NCBI RefSeq assembly: GCF_000723405.1
Contig: NZ_CCAE010000018.1
Location: forward strand, 20,534 to 84,533
Reading direction: 5' to 3'
Length of the DNA stretch: 64,000 bases
From: Hydrogenophaga intermedia
Lineage (GTDB): Bacteria > Pseudomonadota > Gammaproteobacteria > Burkholderiales > Burkholderiaceae_C
The notes beneath the pieces were generated by a model that had not been told where the DNA came from, searched no databases, and was given only the letters and a program-made list of their open reading frames with translations. This document shows, piece after piece, positions 34,512 through 43,335 of this stretch. A program made the translations under genes and the position numbers. How positions within the stretch are numbered: position 1 is the stretch's first letter; each line of letters begins with the position of its first letter.

Positions 34512-35441
34512 TCAGGCCTTGTCTGACAGAAATGTTTCGATCAATGTGGCCAATTCTTCGGGGCGGTCGTGGTGCATCATGTGCCCGGCGTCGTCGATCA
34601 CGGCGTGCCGCAGGTTCGGCACATGCGCAATGCGCTCGCGGAACTCGTCCAGCGTGTAGCGCCCCTTCCACCACAGGCCCAGGCTGTCGTCGCTGGCCAC
34701 CACGCACAGCGTGGGTGCGGTGATGCGGCGGTACACCTCGATGGCTTCCTCGGGCCGGAACAGCACCGCGTTGGTGACCTTGTGCGCGGGGTCGCCCAGG
34801 ATCGCCCAGCGTCCCTCGGCGTTGGGCCGCGCCCAGTGGCGGGCCAGCCAGTCGGCCTTGTCCTGCGGCAGGCGCGGGTTGGTCTTCATCAGGCGGCGCG
34901 CCACGCCCACGGCGTCCGGGTAGGTGCTCAGGTCCATGTCGCCGCGCCGCTGGGCGCGGATCTCGTCGAGCCACTGTGCGTAGCGCTTGGGCGCCTGCTC
35001 CGGCGGCGAGGCCGGCATGCCAAAGCCTTCCAGGTTGATGAGCCGGCGGATGCGCTGCGGCCGCGCGCCCGCATACAGCGTGGCCACGTGCCCGCCCATG
35101 CTGTGGCCCACCAGGTCCACCGGCTGGTCGTTGGCGATGGCGTCGAGCAGCGCGTCCAGGTCGCCCAGGTAGTCGGGGAACCAGTAGCTGTCGGGCGCGG
35201 CACCGTCGAAGGTGGTGTCGCCATAGCCGCGCCAGTCGGGGGCGATGATGTGGCGGTCCTCCCGCATCGCGTCCACCACGAACTGCCAGGATGCGGCCAC
35301 GTCCATCCAGCCGTGCACCAGCACCAGCGGCGGGCGGGACGCATCGGGCGTTCCCCAGTGGCGCAGGTGGTAGCGCCAGCCACGGATGGGGAGAAACTCG
35401 CTGTGGGAGGGGCGTCGTGCTTGGTACATTCGCGCGATCAT
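34512..35441 (-). CDS. Alpha/beta-fold hydrolase
   Basis: 309 residues. Oxyanion HGWMD, nucleophile GHSMGG (Ser in VDLVGHSMGGHVATLYAGA), and catalytic His in DDAGHMMHHDRPEE. An esterase or lipase type without signal peptide. The start at 35441 has GGAG 7 nt upstream; a second ATG is at 35429. Divergent from an acyl-CoA synthetase with only 36 bp between, so a shared control region and a linked role in acyl ester metabolism are plausible. Confidence 0.87.
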   Translation of the reverse strand: MIARMYQARRPSHSEFLPIRGWRYHLRHWGTPDASRPPLVLVHGWMDVAASWQFVVDAMREDRHIIAPDWRGYGDTTFDGAAPDSYWFPDYLGDLDALLDAIANDQPVDLVGHSMGGHVATLYAGARPQRIRRLINLEGFGMPASPPEQAPKRYAQWLDEIRAQRRGDMDLSTYPDAVGVARRLMKTNPRLPQDKADWLARHWARPNAEGRWAILGDPAHKVTNAVLFRPEEAIEVYRRITAPTLCVVASDDSLGLWWKGRYTLDEFRERIAHVPNLRHAVIDDAGHMMHHDRPEELATLIETFLSDKA

Positions 35442-35477
35442 AGAGAGGCTCCGATGGCGGGGCCCGGAGACAAAGGC

Positions 35478-37232
35478 ATGCCCACAGCCACCCGCCGTCA
35501 AGGCCGCGACACCGCCACGCAGGCACCGCTCGACCTGTACGCCGCCTTGCACGCGGAATTCCGCTGGCAGGTGCCGGCCGAGTTCAACATGGCCGATGCC
35601 TGCATGCGCCGCTGGGCCACGGGTGCGGCCAGCGCCCGCCGCACCGCCGTCATCGCCACCGCCCCCGGCCAGGCCGACCGCGAACACAGCTACGCCGAGC
35701 TGTTCGCGCAAGCCAATCGTTTGTCGAACGCGCTCGACGCCCTGGGCGTGCAACGCGGCGATCGCGTCGCCATCGTGTTGCCCCAACGCTTCGAGACCGC
35801 CGTGGCCTACATGGCGGTGCTGCAAATGGGTGCGGTGGCCATGCCCCTGTCGCAACTCTTCGGTCCCGAGGCGCTGGAGTTCCGCCTGCGCGACAGCGAG
35901 GCCGTGCTCGCCATCTGCGACGCCAGCACCCTGGCCGCCGTGCAGGGCGTGAGCGCCGCCTGCCCCTTGCTGACCGAACTCATCGCCGTGGACGCACCGG
36001 ACGGCGCCGCGCGCGGCGGCGCGCTGGACTGGGCGCAACTGCTCGCGCAAGAGGAAGAGAGCTTCGCACCCGCGCGCACCCGCGCCGACGAAGCCGCCGT
36101 GCTGATCTACACCAGCGGCACCACCGGCAACCCCAAGGGAGCGCTCATCCCGCACCGCGCGCTCATCGGCAACCTCACGGGTTTTGTGTGCAGCCAGAAC
36201 TGGTTCGGCTTCGATCCCTTCGACGCCAGCCGCGCGAGCGAGGCCGTGTTCTGGTCCCCCGCCGACTGGGCCTGGACCGGGGGGCTGATGGACGCTTTGC
36301 TGCCCACGCTCTACTTTGGCCGGCCCATCGTGGCGCACAACGGCCGCTTCAACCCGCAGATGGCCTTCGAGTTGATCGAGCGTCACGGCGTCACGCACAG
36401 CTTCCTCTTTCCCACCGCGCTCAAGGCCATGATGAAGGCCTACCCGCAACCCAAGCGCCACTTCCGCTTCATGCTGCAGGGCCTGATGAGCGCAGGTGAG
36501 GCCGTGGGCGACGCGGTATTCAACTGGTGCCGCGACGAGCTGGGCATCACCGTGAACGAGATGTTCGGCCAGACCGAGATCAACTACATCGTGGGCAACT
36601 GCGCGCGCCTGTGGCCAGCGAGGCCGGGCAGCATGGGCAAGGGTTACCCGGGCCACCGCGTGGCCGTCATCGACGACGACGGCAACGAATGCCCCGTGGG
36701 TGTGCCCGGCGACGTGGCCGTACACCGCCGCGACGTGCACGGCGAGCTGGACCCGGTCTTCTTCCTGGGCTACTGGAAGAACGAAGCCGCCACGCAGGGC
36801 AAGTTCACCGGCAACATGGCGAACAGCTGGTGCCGTACCGGCGACCTGGCGGTGCGCGACAAGGACGGCTATCTCTGGTACCAGGGGCGTGCGGACGACG
36901 TGTTCAAGGCGGCGGGCTACCGCATCGGGCCGAGCGAGATCGAGAACTGCCTGGTGAAGCACCCGGCGGTGGCCAACGCGGCGGTGGTGCCGAAACCGGA
37001 CAAGGAGCGCGGGGCGGTGGTGAAGGCCTTCGTGGTGCTGTCGCCGGGGTATGTGGGCGATGCTTCCTTGATTGCGGCGCTGCAGGCGCACGTGAAGGGG
37101 CGGCTCGCGCCTTACGAGTACCCGAAGGAGATCGAATTCATTGATGCGCTGCCGATGACGACGACTGGGAAGGTGCAGAGGCGGGTGCTGAGGGCTAAAG
37201 AAGAGATAGGGGGGGCGGGGGCAACTTCGTAA
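35478..37232 (+). CDS. Acyl-CoA synthetase (AMP-forming, medium-chain/acetyl-CoA synthetase-like)
   Basis: 584 residues. ANL motifs: YTSGTTGNPKG, WSPADWAWTGGL (acetyl/propionyl/medium-chain-like), MFGQTEIN, CRTGDLAVRDKDGYLWYQGR, and the C-terminal acetylation-site lysine in MTTTGKVQRR. Activates a carboxylic acid with ATP and CoA in the cytoplasm. The ATG at 35478 has GGAG 8 nt upstream; 35454 is an in-frame alternative. The sequence near its 3' end becomes AG-rich just before the low-GC island. Confidence 0.9.
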   Translation: MPTATRRQGRDTATQAPLDLYAALHAEFRWQVPAEFNMADACMRRWATGAASARRTAVIATAPGQADREHSYAELFAQANRLSNALDALGVQRGDRVAIVLPQRFETAVAYMAVLQMGAVAMPLSQLFGPEALEFRLRDSEAVLAICDASTLAAVQGVSAACPLLTELIAVDAPDGAARGGALDWAQLLAQEEESFAPARTRADEAAVLIYTSGTTGNPKGALIPHRALIGNLTGFVCSQNWFGFDPFDASRASEAVFWSPADWAWTGGLMDALLPTLYFGRPIVAHNGRFNPQMAFELIERHGVTHSFLFPTALKAMMKAYPQPKRHFRFMLQGLMSAGEAVGDAVFNWCRDELGITVNEMFGQTEINYIVGNCARLWPARPGSMGKGYPGHRVAVIDDDGNECPVGVPGDVAVHRRDVHGELDPVFFLGYWKNEAATQGKFTGNMANSWCRTGDLAVRDKDGYLWYQGRADDVFKAAGYRIGPSEIENCLVKHPAVANAAVVPKPDKERGAVVKAFVVLSPGYVGDASLIAALQAHVKGRLAPYEYPKEIEFIDALPMTTTGKVQRRVLRAKEEIGGAGATS

Positions 37233-37341
37233 AAGGGCAGCCTGCCAGCGGATCTGGCGCCTCTTGTTATCCGTGCGCAGGATGTGCTGGTCACCGCGGG
37301 CTACGCCATGACGGACGATTTGTTTGGCGGGTTGCCGAACA

Positions 37342-39672
37342 CTACTTGTCGGCTGCTTCCCTCCAGTTGCCGTCTAATGGGAATCGACTCCCGAGCAGTC
37401 TGTTTCGTGCTGACCCTCCGCCACTCTCCTCATCCGGAAGATTGTTCACCTGTTCCTGAAATGAGATGACCGTTTCGATAATTGTGCTTGAAGCGATCTC
37501 ATTCTTCTGAAGTAAATTGATAACTCCCGACAAGTCCCACTCGATGATCCGACCGCCACCGGGCTTTCTCAAAAACAAGTTAATGGTTGCTAATGTTATC
37601 GGGTCATTTGGGGTGAAGCCTTCTTTGAATGCTCTCGCCAAGAGTCGCTCGACAGCGACGCGATGTTCGGTTGCCTTTGTCGAAGCAGCCGTCATAACCG
37701 ATCGTGCGAAATCGTTCAGCTTGTTGCACGATTCTAGAAGTCTCTCTATCTGTGCTTCATGCTCAATTGGATCGATTGTCAAAAGAATTGGGAGGCAAAA
37801 GCCCAGTTTTGCATAGTCACTATGCTGTGCCGCGGCGTTGATGGCTGTTAAGATGAACTCTCGGACGCCCGGGCAGGTCTGGATATTCAGGAAGGAAAGT
37901 AGCCTATGGTCTAGTACGGGGTACACGCTGCGGTCAAAGCACTTCTCTAATAGCTGCCTGAAGAGCAATCGCTTGTCGAGGAGGTCTGTAGGTAGTTGAA
38001 AAAGCCCGGCGAGCAATGCGGAAACGTGCCAATACTCCTGCCTTTCTTTGTCAAGAACGAAAATCTTCTCCATTACAGCTAGCGACACTTGGTACCATCG
38101 TCCTTCCTCTCTTGCTACTACCATTCCAAGTTCGGACATTGACGGAATATGAATTAACTCACAGAGCCGTTCAATGCCAACGTCCTCGAGGACGCACTGC
38201 GTAGCGAGAGATTCTCGGAATCTGCGATGGATAAAGTCATAGACAACTTCGCGCTCGCTGTTGAGGACGCCCACTAGAATGCCCGAGTAGCAAATTTGGG
38301 CTACCACGTTGACACTGAAATCATCACTGCCCATCCCGCGCAAGATGTCATCTCGGTCCTGCATACCTTTCGCATCGTTTACTAGTTCCCGTGCAACACG
38401 CTCAATATCGGCTGAGTTATAGATCGCGATCCCACGTTCATATCCGCACCATGCAATCCGCCGCACAATCAAGAGTTTTTGATGCGCCCAGCGGGCGCGG
38501 TTGTTAACTAGCCGAAATCGATCGATGCTCGATATGGGCTCAAACTTCTCTTTGTCCATGTCAAGTAATAGTTGATTCGCGCACGCGCTAATTATTCCTC
38601 CTTGGCCATGGCGCCATACTTTTGAGACTTCTTCGCCATTGCGCATTGCCTCGAAGATCGCATAGGCAAGGATTGTGAGAAATAGCGGATTGTTGGAGAG
38701 GTCGGCGAGGCCAATTTTTATTCCCGTATGCAGAGAGCTTAGAAATGCTCCCTCATCGAGTGGTTTTCCGCCTTCTCGCTTAATTTTTTTCTGGTAATAA
38801 ATAAGGATTTTTCGTATCAATTCCGCTCCATTACTGGAAAGCCCACAGACTTCAAAACAGCTTGCCTTTGACAGCGAAACCCTGTGGGCGAAAAAGAACT
38901 CTTTGCGCGACGTCATCCAAATTCTGCATGTCTGCATGGCGCGTTGAATTTCACCATAGTCACGAGAAGGCGAGAGCCAGGTGTCGAGAAATAGATGATT
39001 TGAGAGAAGGATGCCAAGTTCACTCTCGATAAGTCGTGCCTTGTCTATATATGGGATTTCGTCATAGCCATCCAAGAAGATGGCTAATCGCTGACTTCGC
39101 GCTAGCCGTAACAGTCGCCTTTTCCCCCAATAGCCTCGAAAGTAGTCGATGGAGTTCAAAATGTAATACAACACGGGAGCAGGATGTGAGACAGAAACGG
39201 CTTTAAGAGGCACATAAATGGGTATTAGTCCATCCTGCTTAATCAAGCTCTCTTCCGAAATCTGTCTCGATGCGATCTCTAAAACGGTTTTACGAAGGAG
39301 CGTTGTCTTGCCTATACCCGCCTCCCCGAGCCAGACAATTCTTCTGGCGCGATTGACCTCATGATTCCTCAGCTTGGTAGCGTCATGCCCGCGTCTCGGC
39401 AAGCGCAGAGAATCTGCTGCCTCTGTTAGCGTGTTGAGTGATGCTTCCACATACTCGGTACGCGTGTTCAACTCTATACCCCGATAAATGACCGGCATTT
39501 TTTCTACTTCTTTGGCCACGCGCCTTAAATAGGTGCGCTCCAAGCGGATGATGTTCAGGGATGAAGGCATGCGCTTTCGCAACGCTCTCGCAACATATGT
39601 CAGAGCGTTGGCCCCGACGCTACCCATCAATTTATTCCCGACCGTCAAACAGAATTCTGCAAAAAATGACAC
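37342..39672 (-). CDS. NACHT-type STAND NTPase, candidate antiphage (bNACHT/NLR-like) protein
   Basis: 776 residues from a GTG with GGGGG 5 nt upstream (ATG at 39690 and 39753 are alternatives). A short N-terminal segment (1-110) without a recognised effector is followed by a NACHT NTPase: Walker A GEAGIGKTT (116-124), Walker B LAIFLDGYDE (196-205), and sensor RIWMTSRKE (250-258). About 500 residues of helical sequence follow, the usual site of a winged-helix and sensor region. Base composition and codons (many A/T third positions) differ sharply from both flanks, a mark of recent transfer. Stands alone, not in an operon. Defence role is inference from bacterial NACHT proteins. Confidence 0.82.
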   Translation of the reverse strand: MSFFAEFCLTVGNKLMGSVGANALTYVARALRKRMPSSLNIIRLERTYLRRVAKEVEKMPVIYRGIELNTRTEYVEASLNTLTEAADSLRLPRRGHDATKLRNHEVNRARRIVWLGEAGIGKTTLLRKTVLEIASRQISEESLIKQDGLIPIYVPLKAVSVSHPAPVLYYILNSIDYFRGYWGKRRLLRLARSQRLAIFLDGYDEIPYIDKARLIESELGILLSNHLFLDTWLSPSRDYGEIQRAMQTCRIWMTSRKEFFFAHRVSLSKASCFEVCGLSSNGAELIRKILIYYQKKIKREGGKPLDEGAFLSSLHTGIKIGLADLSNNPLFLTILAYAIFEAMRNGEEVSKVWRHGQGGIISACANQLLLDMDKEKFEPISSIDRFRLVNNRARWAHQKLLIVRRIAWCGYERGIAIYNSADIERVARELVNDAKGMQDRDDILRGMGSDDFSVNVVAQICYSGILVGVLNSEREVVYDFIHRRFRESLATQCVLEDVGIERLCELIHIPSMSELGMVVAREEGRWYQVSLAVMEKIFVLDKERQEYWHVSALLAGLFQLPTDLLDKRLLFRQLLEKCFDRSVYPVLDHRLLSFLNIQTCPGVREFILTAINAAAQHSDYAKLGFCLPILLTIDPIEHEAQIERLLESCNKLNDFARSVMTAASTKATEHRVAVERLLARAFKEGFTPNDPITLATINLFLRKPGGGRIIEWDLSGVINLLQKNEIASSTIIETVISFQEQVNNLPDEESGGGSARNRLLGSRFPLDGNWREAADK

Positions 39673-39879
39673 GGCTACCCCCTGCCTCATGATGGTGATT
39701 GCAGGGGAGTATCGCCTGCACCAAGGTGCGGGAGGCGCGCGTTCAGCGTGCATTCATCCCACGGTCAGGCGTTGGTGGTGGTTGGAAGCATCCGCAGCAA
39801 CGTCGCACTTGGGACTCGGGTGCGCCTTAATCGGAGTCAAGCGGCTGAACGTCGTATGACTTGGCGGCCATCTCCGATA

Positions 39880-40150
39880 GCGCGTCACATCACATCGCGC
39901 GCGCCATTCGCCAGATTCAGGTGGCATTGCCCTTGCGGCCGGCACACGCGGTAGCGGCGCAGGTACATCGGCGCGTCGATGGTGAGCACCTAGGTGGCGA
40001 AGCCCCGCGACCCTACCAGCTTGGCGATTGCCGCCGCCTGCTCCCAGCTGTTGCTTGCCCGCCACCAGCGCCAGCGGCACGGTCGTCAGATCCAGCACTT
40101 GCAGAGCGTTGCTCAACCGGTTCCTCGAGGAGAAGACGGGATCGTGGCGA
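39880..40150 (-). pseudogene. Decayed fragment of a paralogue of the membrane protein at 45682-46500
   Basis: On the minus strand it encodes VLTIDAPMYLRRYRVCRPQG and an adjoining QCHLNLANGARDVM, matching VDAPMYLRRYRVCRAQGQ and the residues after it in the intact gene, plus LVGSRGFAT next to LVGSLGFVT. A TAG interrupts the frame before VLTIDAP, and a TGA follows ARDVM where the intact protein continues. The match fades beyond about 40,140. The rest of the 39,691-40,617 stretch holds no gene I can support. Confidence 0.75.
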
Positions 40151-40484
40151 TGCGCCGAAACCACGTTGCAAGAAATGTCGCTGGTGGCAAGTACGGTGGT
40201 TATGCGGGAAAGGAAGGCCACCGCTTACAAGACCGAATGCACAGTCAAGGTGATCGTTCTTGATTTGAATTGGTAATGGATCTCCAAAGCCTGCGCGTGA
40301 CTCATCGGGAAAGTGTCAGAGCGCGAATACCTCCGGATGAACCAGGGTGTCATGTGCTGAAGCAGCTTGTGAGATCGCGTTCACGTGTCGGGTCGTTGTC
40401 GCTCACCGTGGTCAGAAGGTGCTATAGCCGAAAACGTCGCGCTTGTCTGAGGCCAAGCTGCCTCCGACGACGTACGTTGTGTCA

Positions 40485-40518
40485 GTTAGGAAATTTGGCC
40501 TTCGCGATCTTTCCTAAC
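40485..40518. repeat. Inverted repeat with 9-bp arms
   Basis: GTTAGGAAA (40485-40493) and TTTCCTAAC (40510-40518) flank 16 bases, in the gene-poor stretch 100 bp before the small ORF at 40618. Could be a terminator-like hairpin, an operator, or the remnant of a mobile-element end. Confidence 0.5.
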
Positions 40519-40617
40519 CTTCCGCGATGATCGCTTGGCGAATAGTTTCCACTGCGCAGAATGGCGCGGGGATTGTTCGAGCCGGTCGGCTCGCAGATTT
40601 CACTGAAAGGCTCAGCT

Positions 40618-40860
40618 ATGCAATGCAACAAGGCGGTTTTCGACGCCAGTTTCGAGGTGTTGGACGAACGTCGCGAGAAGATGGCCGCTCTCGCGCACGG
40701 AGCGCTGACGCTCCTGCGCGAACACCGAGATCGACAGCCACCCTCCGATTCCGAGTTGATCATGGAGATCCTGCTGGACCTGATTGAGCGAAAGGACGAT
40801 ATCCGGCAGACGCAAGAGGGTGTGTACCGGGCGGCAGGTCTGCAAGGCTGGGAAGGGTGA
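40618..40860 (+). CDS. Small hypothetical protein
   Basis: 80 residues, not recognised. Opens MQCNKAVFDASFEVLDERRE, mostly helical and charged (LMEILLDLIERKDDIRQTQEG-type stretch), no signal or membrane segment. AAAGG lies 8 nt upstream. The transporter gene follows 84 bp later. Its coding status is moderately supported by SD and composition only. Confidence 0.5.
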   Translation: MQCNKAVFDASFEVLDERREKMAALAHGALTLLREHRDRQPPSDSELIMEILLDLIERKDDIRQTQEGVYRAAGLQGWEG

Positions 40861-40944
40861 GCGGATAGGGAACATGTCCTGGGTCAAAGCTTGTCACCCA
40901 ATGGTTCGATTCCGCTTGGTGGGCTGGCGGGTTGGAAGCCGAAT

Positions 40945-42210
40945 ATGAGCCGAAAAGGCTTGAACCCCGTGCAAGTGGCGGCGCTGCTGGTCTCCGCCAG
41001 CTACGGAATAGGGTTCCTTTTCGGATCGGGTGAAATGGCCCTGCAGCACGGCATGGGCGCAAGCGTCTATGGTTTGGCAACGGCGGTTGGCATGCTGTTG
41101 CTGGCCATGTTCGCGCGCCGTTTGTGGCGAACGGGCGAGCCGATCTGGAACCTGTTTGGCAGGGCATACGGAAGCGGGCTGGGACGCTGCGTCGCACTGC
41201 TCTCCCTGATCTGGATGGCGGGCGTTCTCGCTGCGCAGGTTCACGGTGGTGTAGCCATCGTCAAACTGCTGGGTCTCGGGGAGCTGGCTTCTTATGTGGT
41301 CGTGCTGGGTGCGATCTTTGGCGCCTCCAGGCTCGATCTGTCGCGAGCGTCATCGCTGTTCACGTTCTTCTTGGCACTCAGCGGCTTGGTGTTCGTCTAC
41401 GTCTTGCTGACGGGGCCGGGCGGCAGCATCTACGTAAGAGGTCCTGCCCAATTCCTTGTTGATCTGTCGAGCTTTCGCCCGGCTGCGCTATTGGCAATCG
41501 TCGTCGCCGTGGTTGTCCTGGTCTGCACTGGAGGGGACTATCACCAGTTCGTTTTGGCGGCCAAGACGCCGCGGGCCGCGGTGATTGGGTGCCTGCTGGC
41601 GGGCACCATCTTGACCGCGATCAGCTTCGTTCCAGCTTCAGTGGTTCTCGGGCTCCAGGCAGGCGGTCAGTTGACGGCGCTCGCCGATCCCAAGCAGGCA
41701 ATCCCCGTTGCGTTGTTGACTGGTTCCAGAAGCCTGGGCCTGGCCGCTGGCCCCATCCTGTTGATAGGCCTGTCGGTGGCTGCGCTCGGGTGCGGCGCGG
41801 CGATTCTTCGCGCGATGGCCGATGCGCTTCGCTCCTCCGTTGCGGGCGAGGTTTCGCCCACGCGCTCGGCGGGAGTGGCGCTTCTCCTCGGCGCTCTTCT
41901 TGCAGCCCGTGGGCAGGGCATCATCGAGACGATGGTGTCGGTGAACGTCGTGTACATCGGCAGCATCGCGGTGGTCTTTGTCGGGCTGCTGACCGGGCGG
42001 GTGCTCACCTCGTGGCAGGCGGGCATTGTGGTGGCCTCAGGGTTTCTGGGGTCGGTGACCGTCTATGTCTTCGCATCCCTGAGCTCGTTGTCCGCGGTCA
42101 GCGAATCCGATCTCGTGTCGCTGGGAGTAGGTCTTCTGCTGTCGCTCGCTGCTTTTCTGTTCTTTCTCAGGCGTTTTCCTCACCCGACGAGCACACGTGA
42201 AAGCCTCTAG
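40945..42210 (+). CDS. Multi-spanning membrane transporter, LeuT-fold/sodium-solute-symporter-like
   Basis: 421 residues with about 12 hydrophobic helices. Begins NPVQVAALLVSASYGIGFLFGSGEMALQHG, an unwound-helix-type GSGE start seen in LeuT-fold carriers. A conserved-looking CTGGDYHQFVLAAKTPRAA follows helix 6. I take the ATG at 40945; an in-frame start at 40891 is possible. Tail-to-tail with an ArgP-like regulator, overlapping it by 3 bp, which suggests a regulated amino-acid or amine carrier; substrate is inference. Confidence 0.72.
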   Translation: MSRKGLNPVQVAALLVSASYGIGFLFGSGEMALQHGMGASVYGLATAVGMLLLAMFARRLWRTGEPIWNLFGRAYGSGLGRCVALLSLIWMAGVLAAQVHGGVAIVKLLGLGELASYVVVLGAIFGASRLDLSRASSLFTFFLALSGLVFVYVLLTGPGGSIYVRGPAQFLVDLSSFRPAALLAIVVAVVVLVCTGGDYHQFVLAAKTPRAAVIGCLLAGTILTAISFVPASVVLGLQAGGQLTALADPKQAIPVALLTGSRSLGLAAGPILLIGLSVAALGCGAAILRAMADALRSSVAGEVSPTRSAGVALLLGALLAARGQGIIETMVSVNVVYIGSIAVVFVGLLTGRVLTSWQAGIVVASGFLGSVTVYVFASLSSLSAVSESDLVSLGVGLLLSLAAFLFFLRRFPHPTSTRESL

Positions 42211-43109
42211 CAGTCAGCTGTCCCGAGAGCTTGGCGCGCACCTTCGACGATGTGGTGAGTGATCTCTTGAGCAAACGATGGCTCCGCGGCCCCGTGATGC
42301 CAGTACAAGGGAACGCGGCTGGGCTTGGTGGGTGCCAGATCGACCAAGTCTCCGGAGTCCAGTTGATGCTGAGCCTGCATGCTGGGCACCAGGCCATAGC
42401 CCACACCGGCCAGAATGGCGTCCAGCAGTACGGCGGGTGCGGGCACATAGTGCCGCCCGTAACGCTCTACACGGAAGCCGAAGAGCTGTTCCAGGAACTC
42501 GTCGTGGAGCGAGTCCTTGCGGTTGAACAGGACCGAGGGCGATTCAAGAACGGCGGCGACGGTCAAGCCATGGCGGAAATGGTCGTTTGCAAACGCGGGC
42601 GTTGCACAGCAGCGGTATTCCATTTCACCCAATGCTTCGGCCACGAAACCGTTGGCCGGCTTCGCCTCGGTTGACAGGCAACCCAGTACTTCGCCTTTGA
42701 CCAAGCGCTGAAGTGTGTGATCCTGATCGTCGCTGATCACTTCGATAGCCAATCGATGGCGCTGCAGCAGCGGCCACAATACTCGGGGAAACCAGGTGGC
42801 CAGCGAATCGGCGTTCACGGCTATGGCGACGGGGACTGGCGCAACTCTCTTGTCCTGGGGATTTAGCTCCGATAGTGTGGAGTTCTCCAAGAGCCGCAGG
42901 GCCTTCACGTGGCGGAGAAGCACCTCACCTGCCGCCGTTTGCGCCACCGGCCTTTCGCGAACGACCAGCACAGTTGCCAGTGATTCTTCCAGAGCCTTCA
43001 CGCGTTGCGACACTGCCCCGCGTGTGACGTTAAGAACTGATGCGGCGCGTTCGAAGCTCTTTTCTTCGATGACGGTGGCGAACGTTTCCAGATGCTCGCG
43101 GTCCAGCAC
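42207..43109 (-). CDS. LysR-family regulator, ArgP (IciA)-like
   Basis: 300 residues. HTH region LETFATVIEEKSFERAASVL...GAVSQRVKALEE. The effector domain keeps AIAVNADSLATWFP, a hallmark of ArgP, and LYWHHGAAEPS near the end. ArgP controls lysine and arginine export (argO/lysE). No LysE-type exporter is adjacent, but an unclassified transporter is. The GTG at 43109 has AGGAGA 7 nt upstream and gives the usual family length; the longer frame to 43166 is rejected. Confidence 0.85.
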   Translation of the reverse strand: MLDREHLETFATVIEEKSFERAASVLNVTRGAVSQRVKALEESLATVLVVRERPVAQTAAGEVLLRHVKALRLLENSTLSELNPQDKRVAPVPVAIAVNADSLATWFPRVLWPLLQRHRLAIEVISDDQDHTLQRLVKGEVLGCLSTEAKPANGFVAEALGEMEYRCCATPAFANDHFRHGLTVAAVLESPSVLFNRKDSLHDEFLEQLFGFRVERYGRHYVPAPAVLLDAILAGVGYGLVPSMQAQHQLDSGDLVDLAPTKPSRVPLYWHHGAAEPSFAQEITHHIVEGARQALGTADC

Positions 43110-43335
43110 GGCTGATCTCCTGATGCGACCGCGGCTCCTACTGCAGAAGCGCCCAGGCCACAGCACGGCAGCGTAGTGGAAACTGTCGCCCGCTGGCAGA
43201 CTGAAAGTCAGCGCTTGCCAATTTGGTGATAGCTCGTGGCGGGCAGGTCGGAGCTTTGAAAGAAACGCCGCTCACGCGGCCCCGGGAGGCGGCTCACTGC
43301 GCCTCCAAACCATCCCGATACGCACCCACGCCGGA

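Noticed and set aside
39754..40221. 155-codon minus-strand ORF as a functional gene
   Set aside because: Its frame differs from the one that aligns with the intact membrane protein; the aligned frame has a stop, so the region is treated as a pseudogene.
40270..40530. 86-codon + strand ORF
   Set aside because: No SD, Arg/Ser/Cys-rich, no recognisable features.
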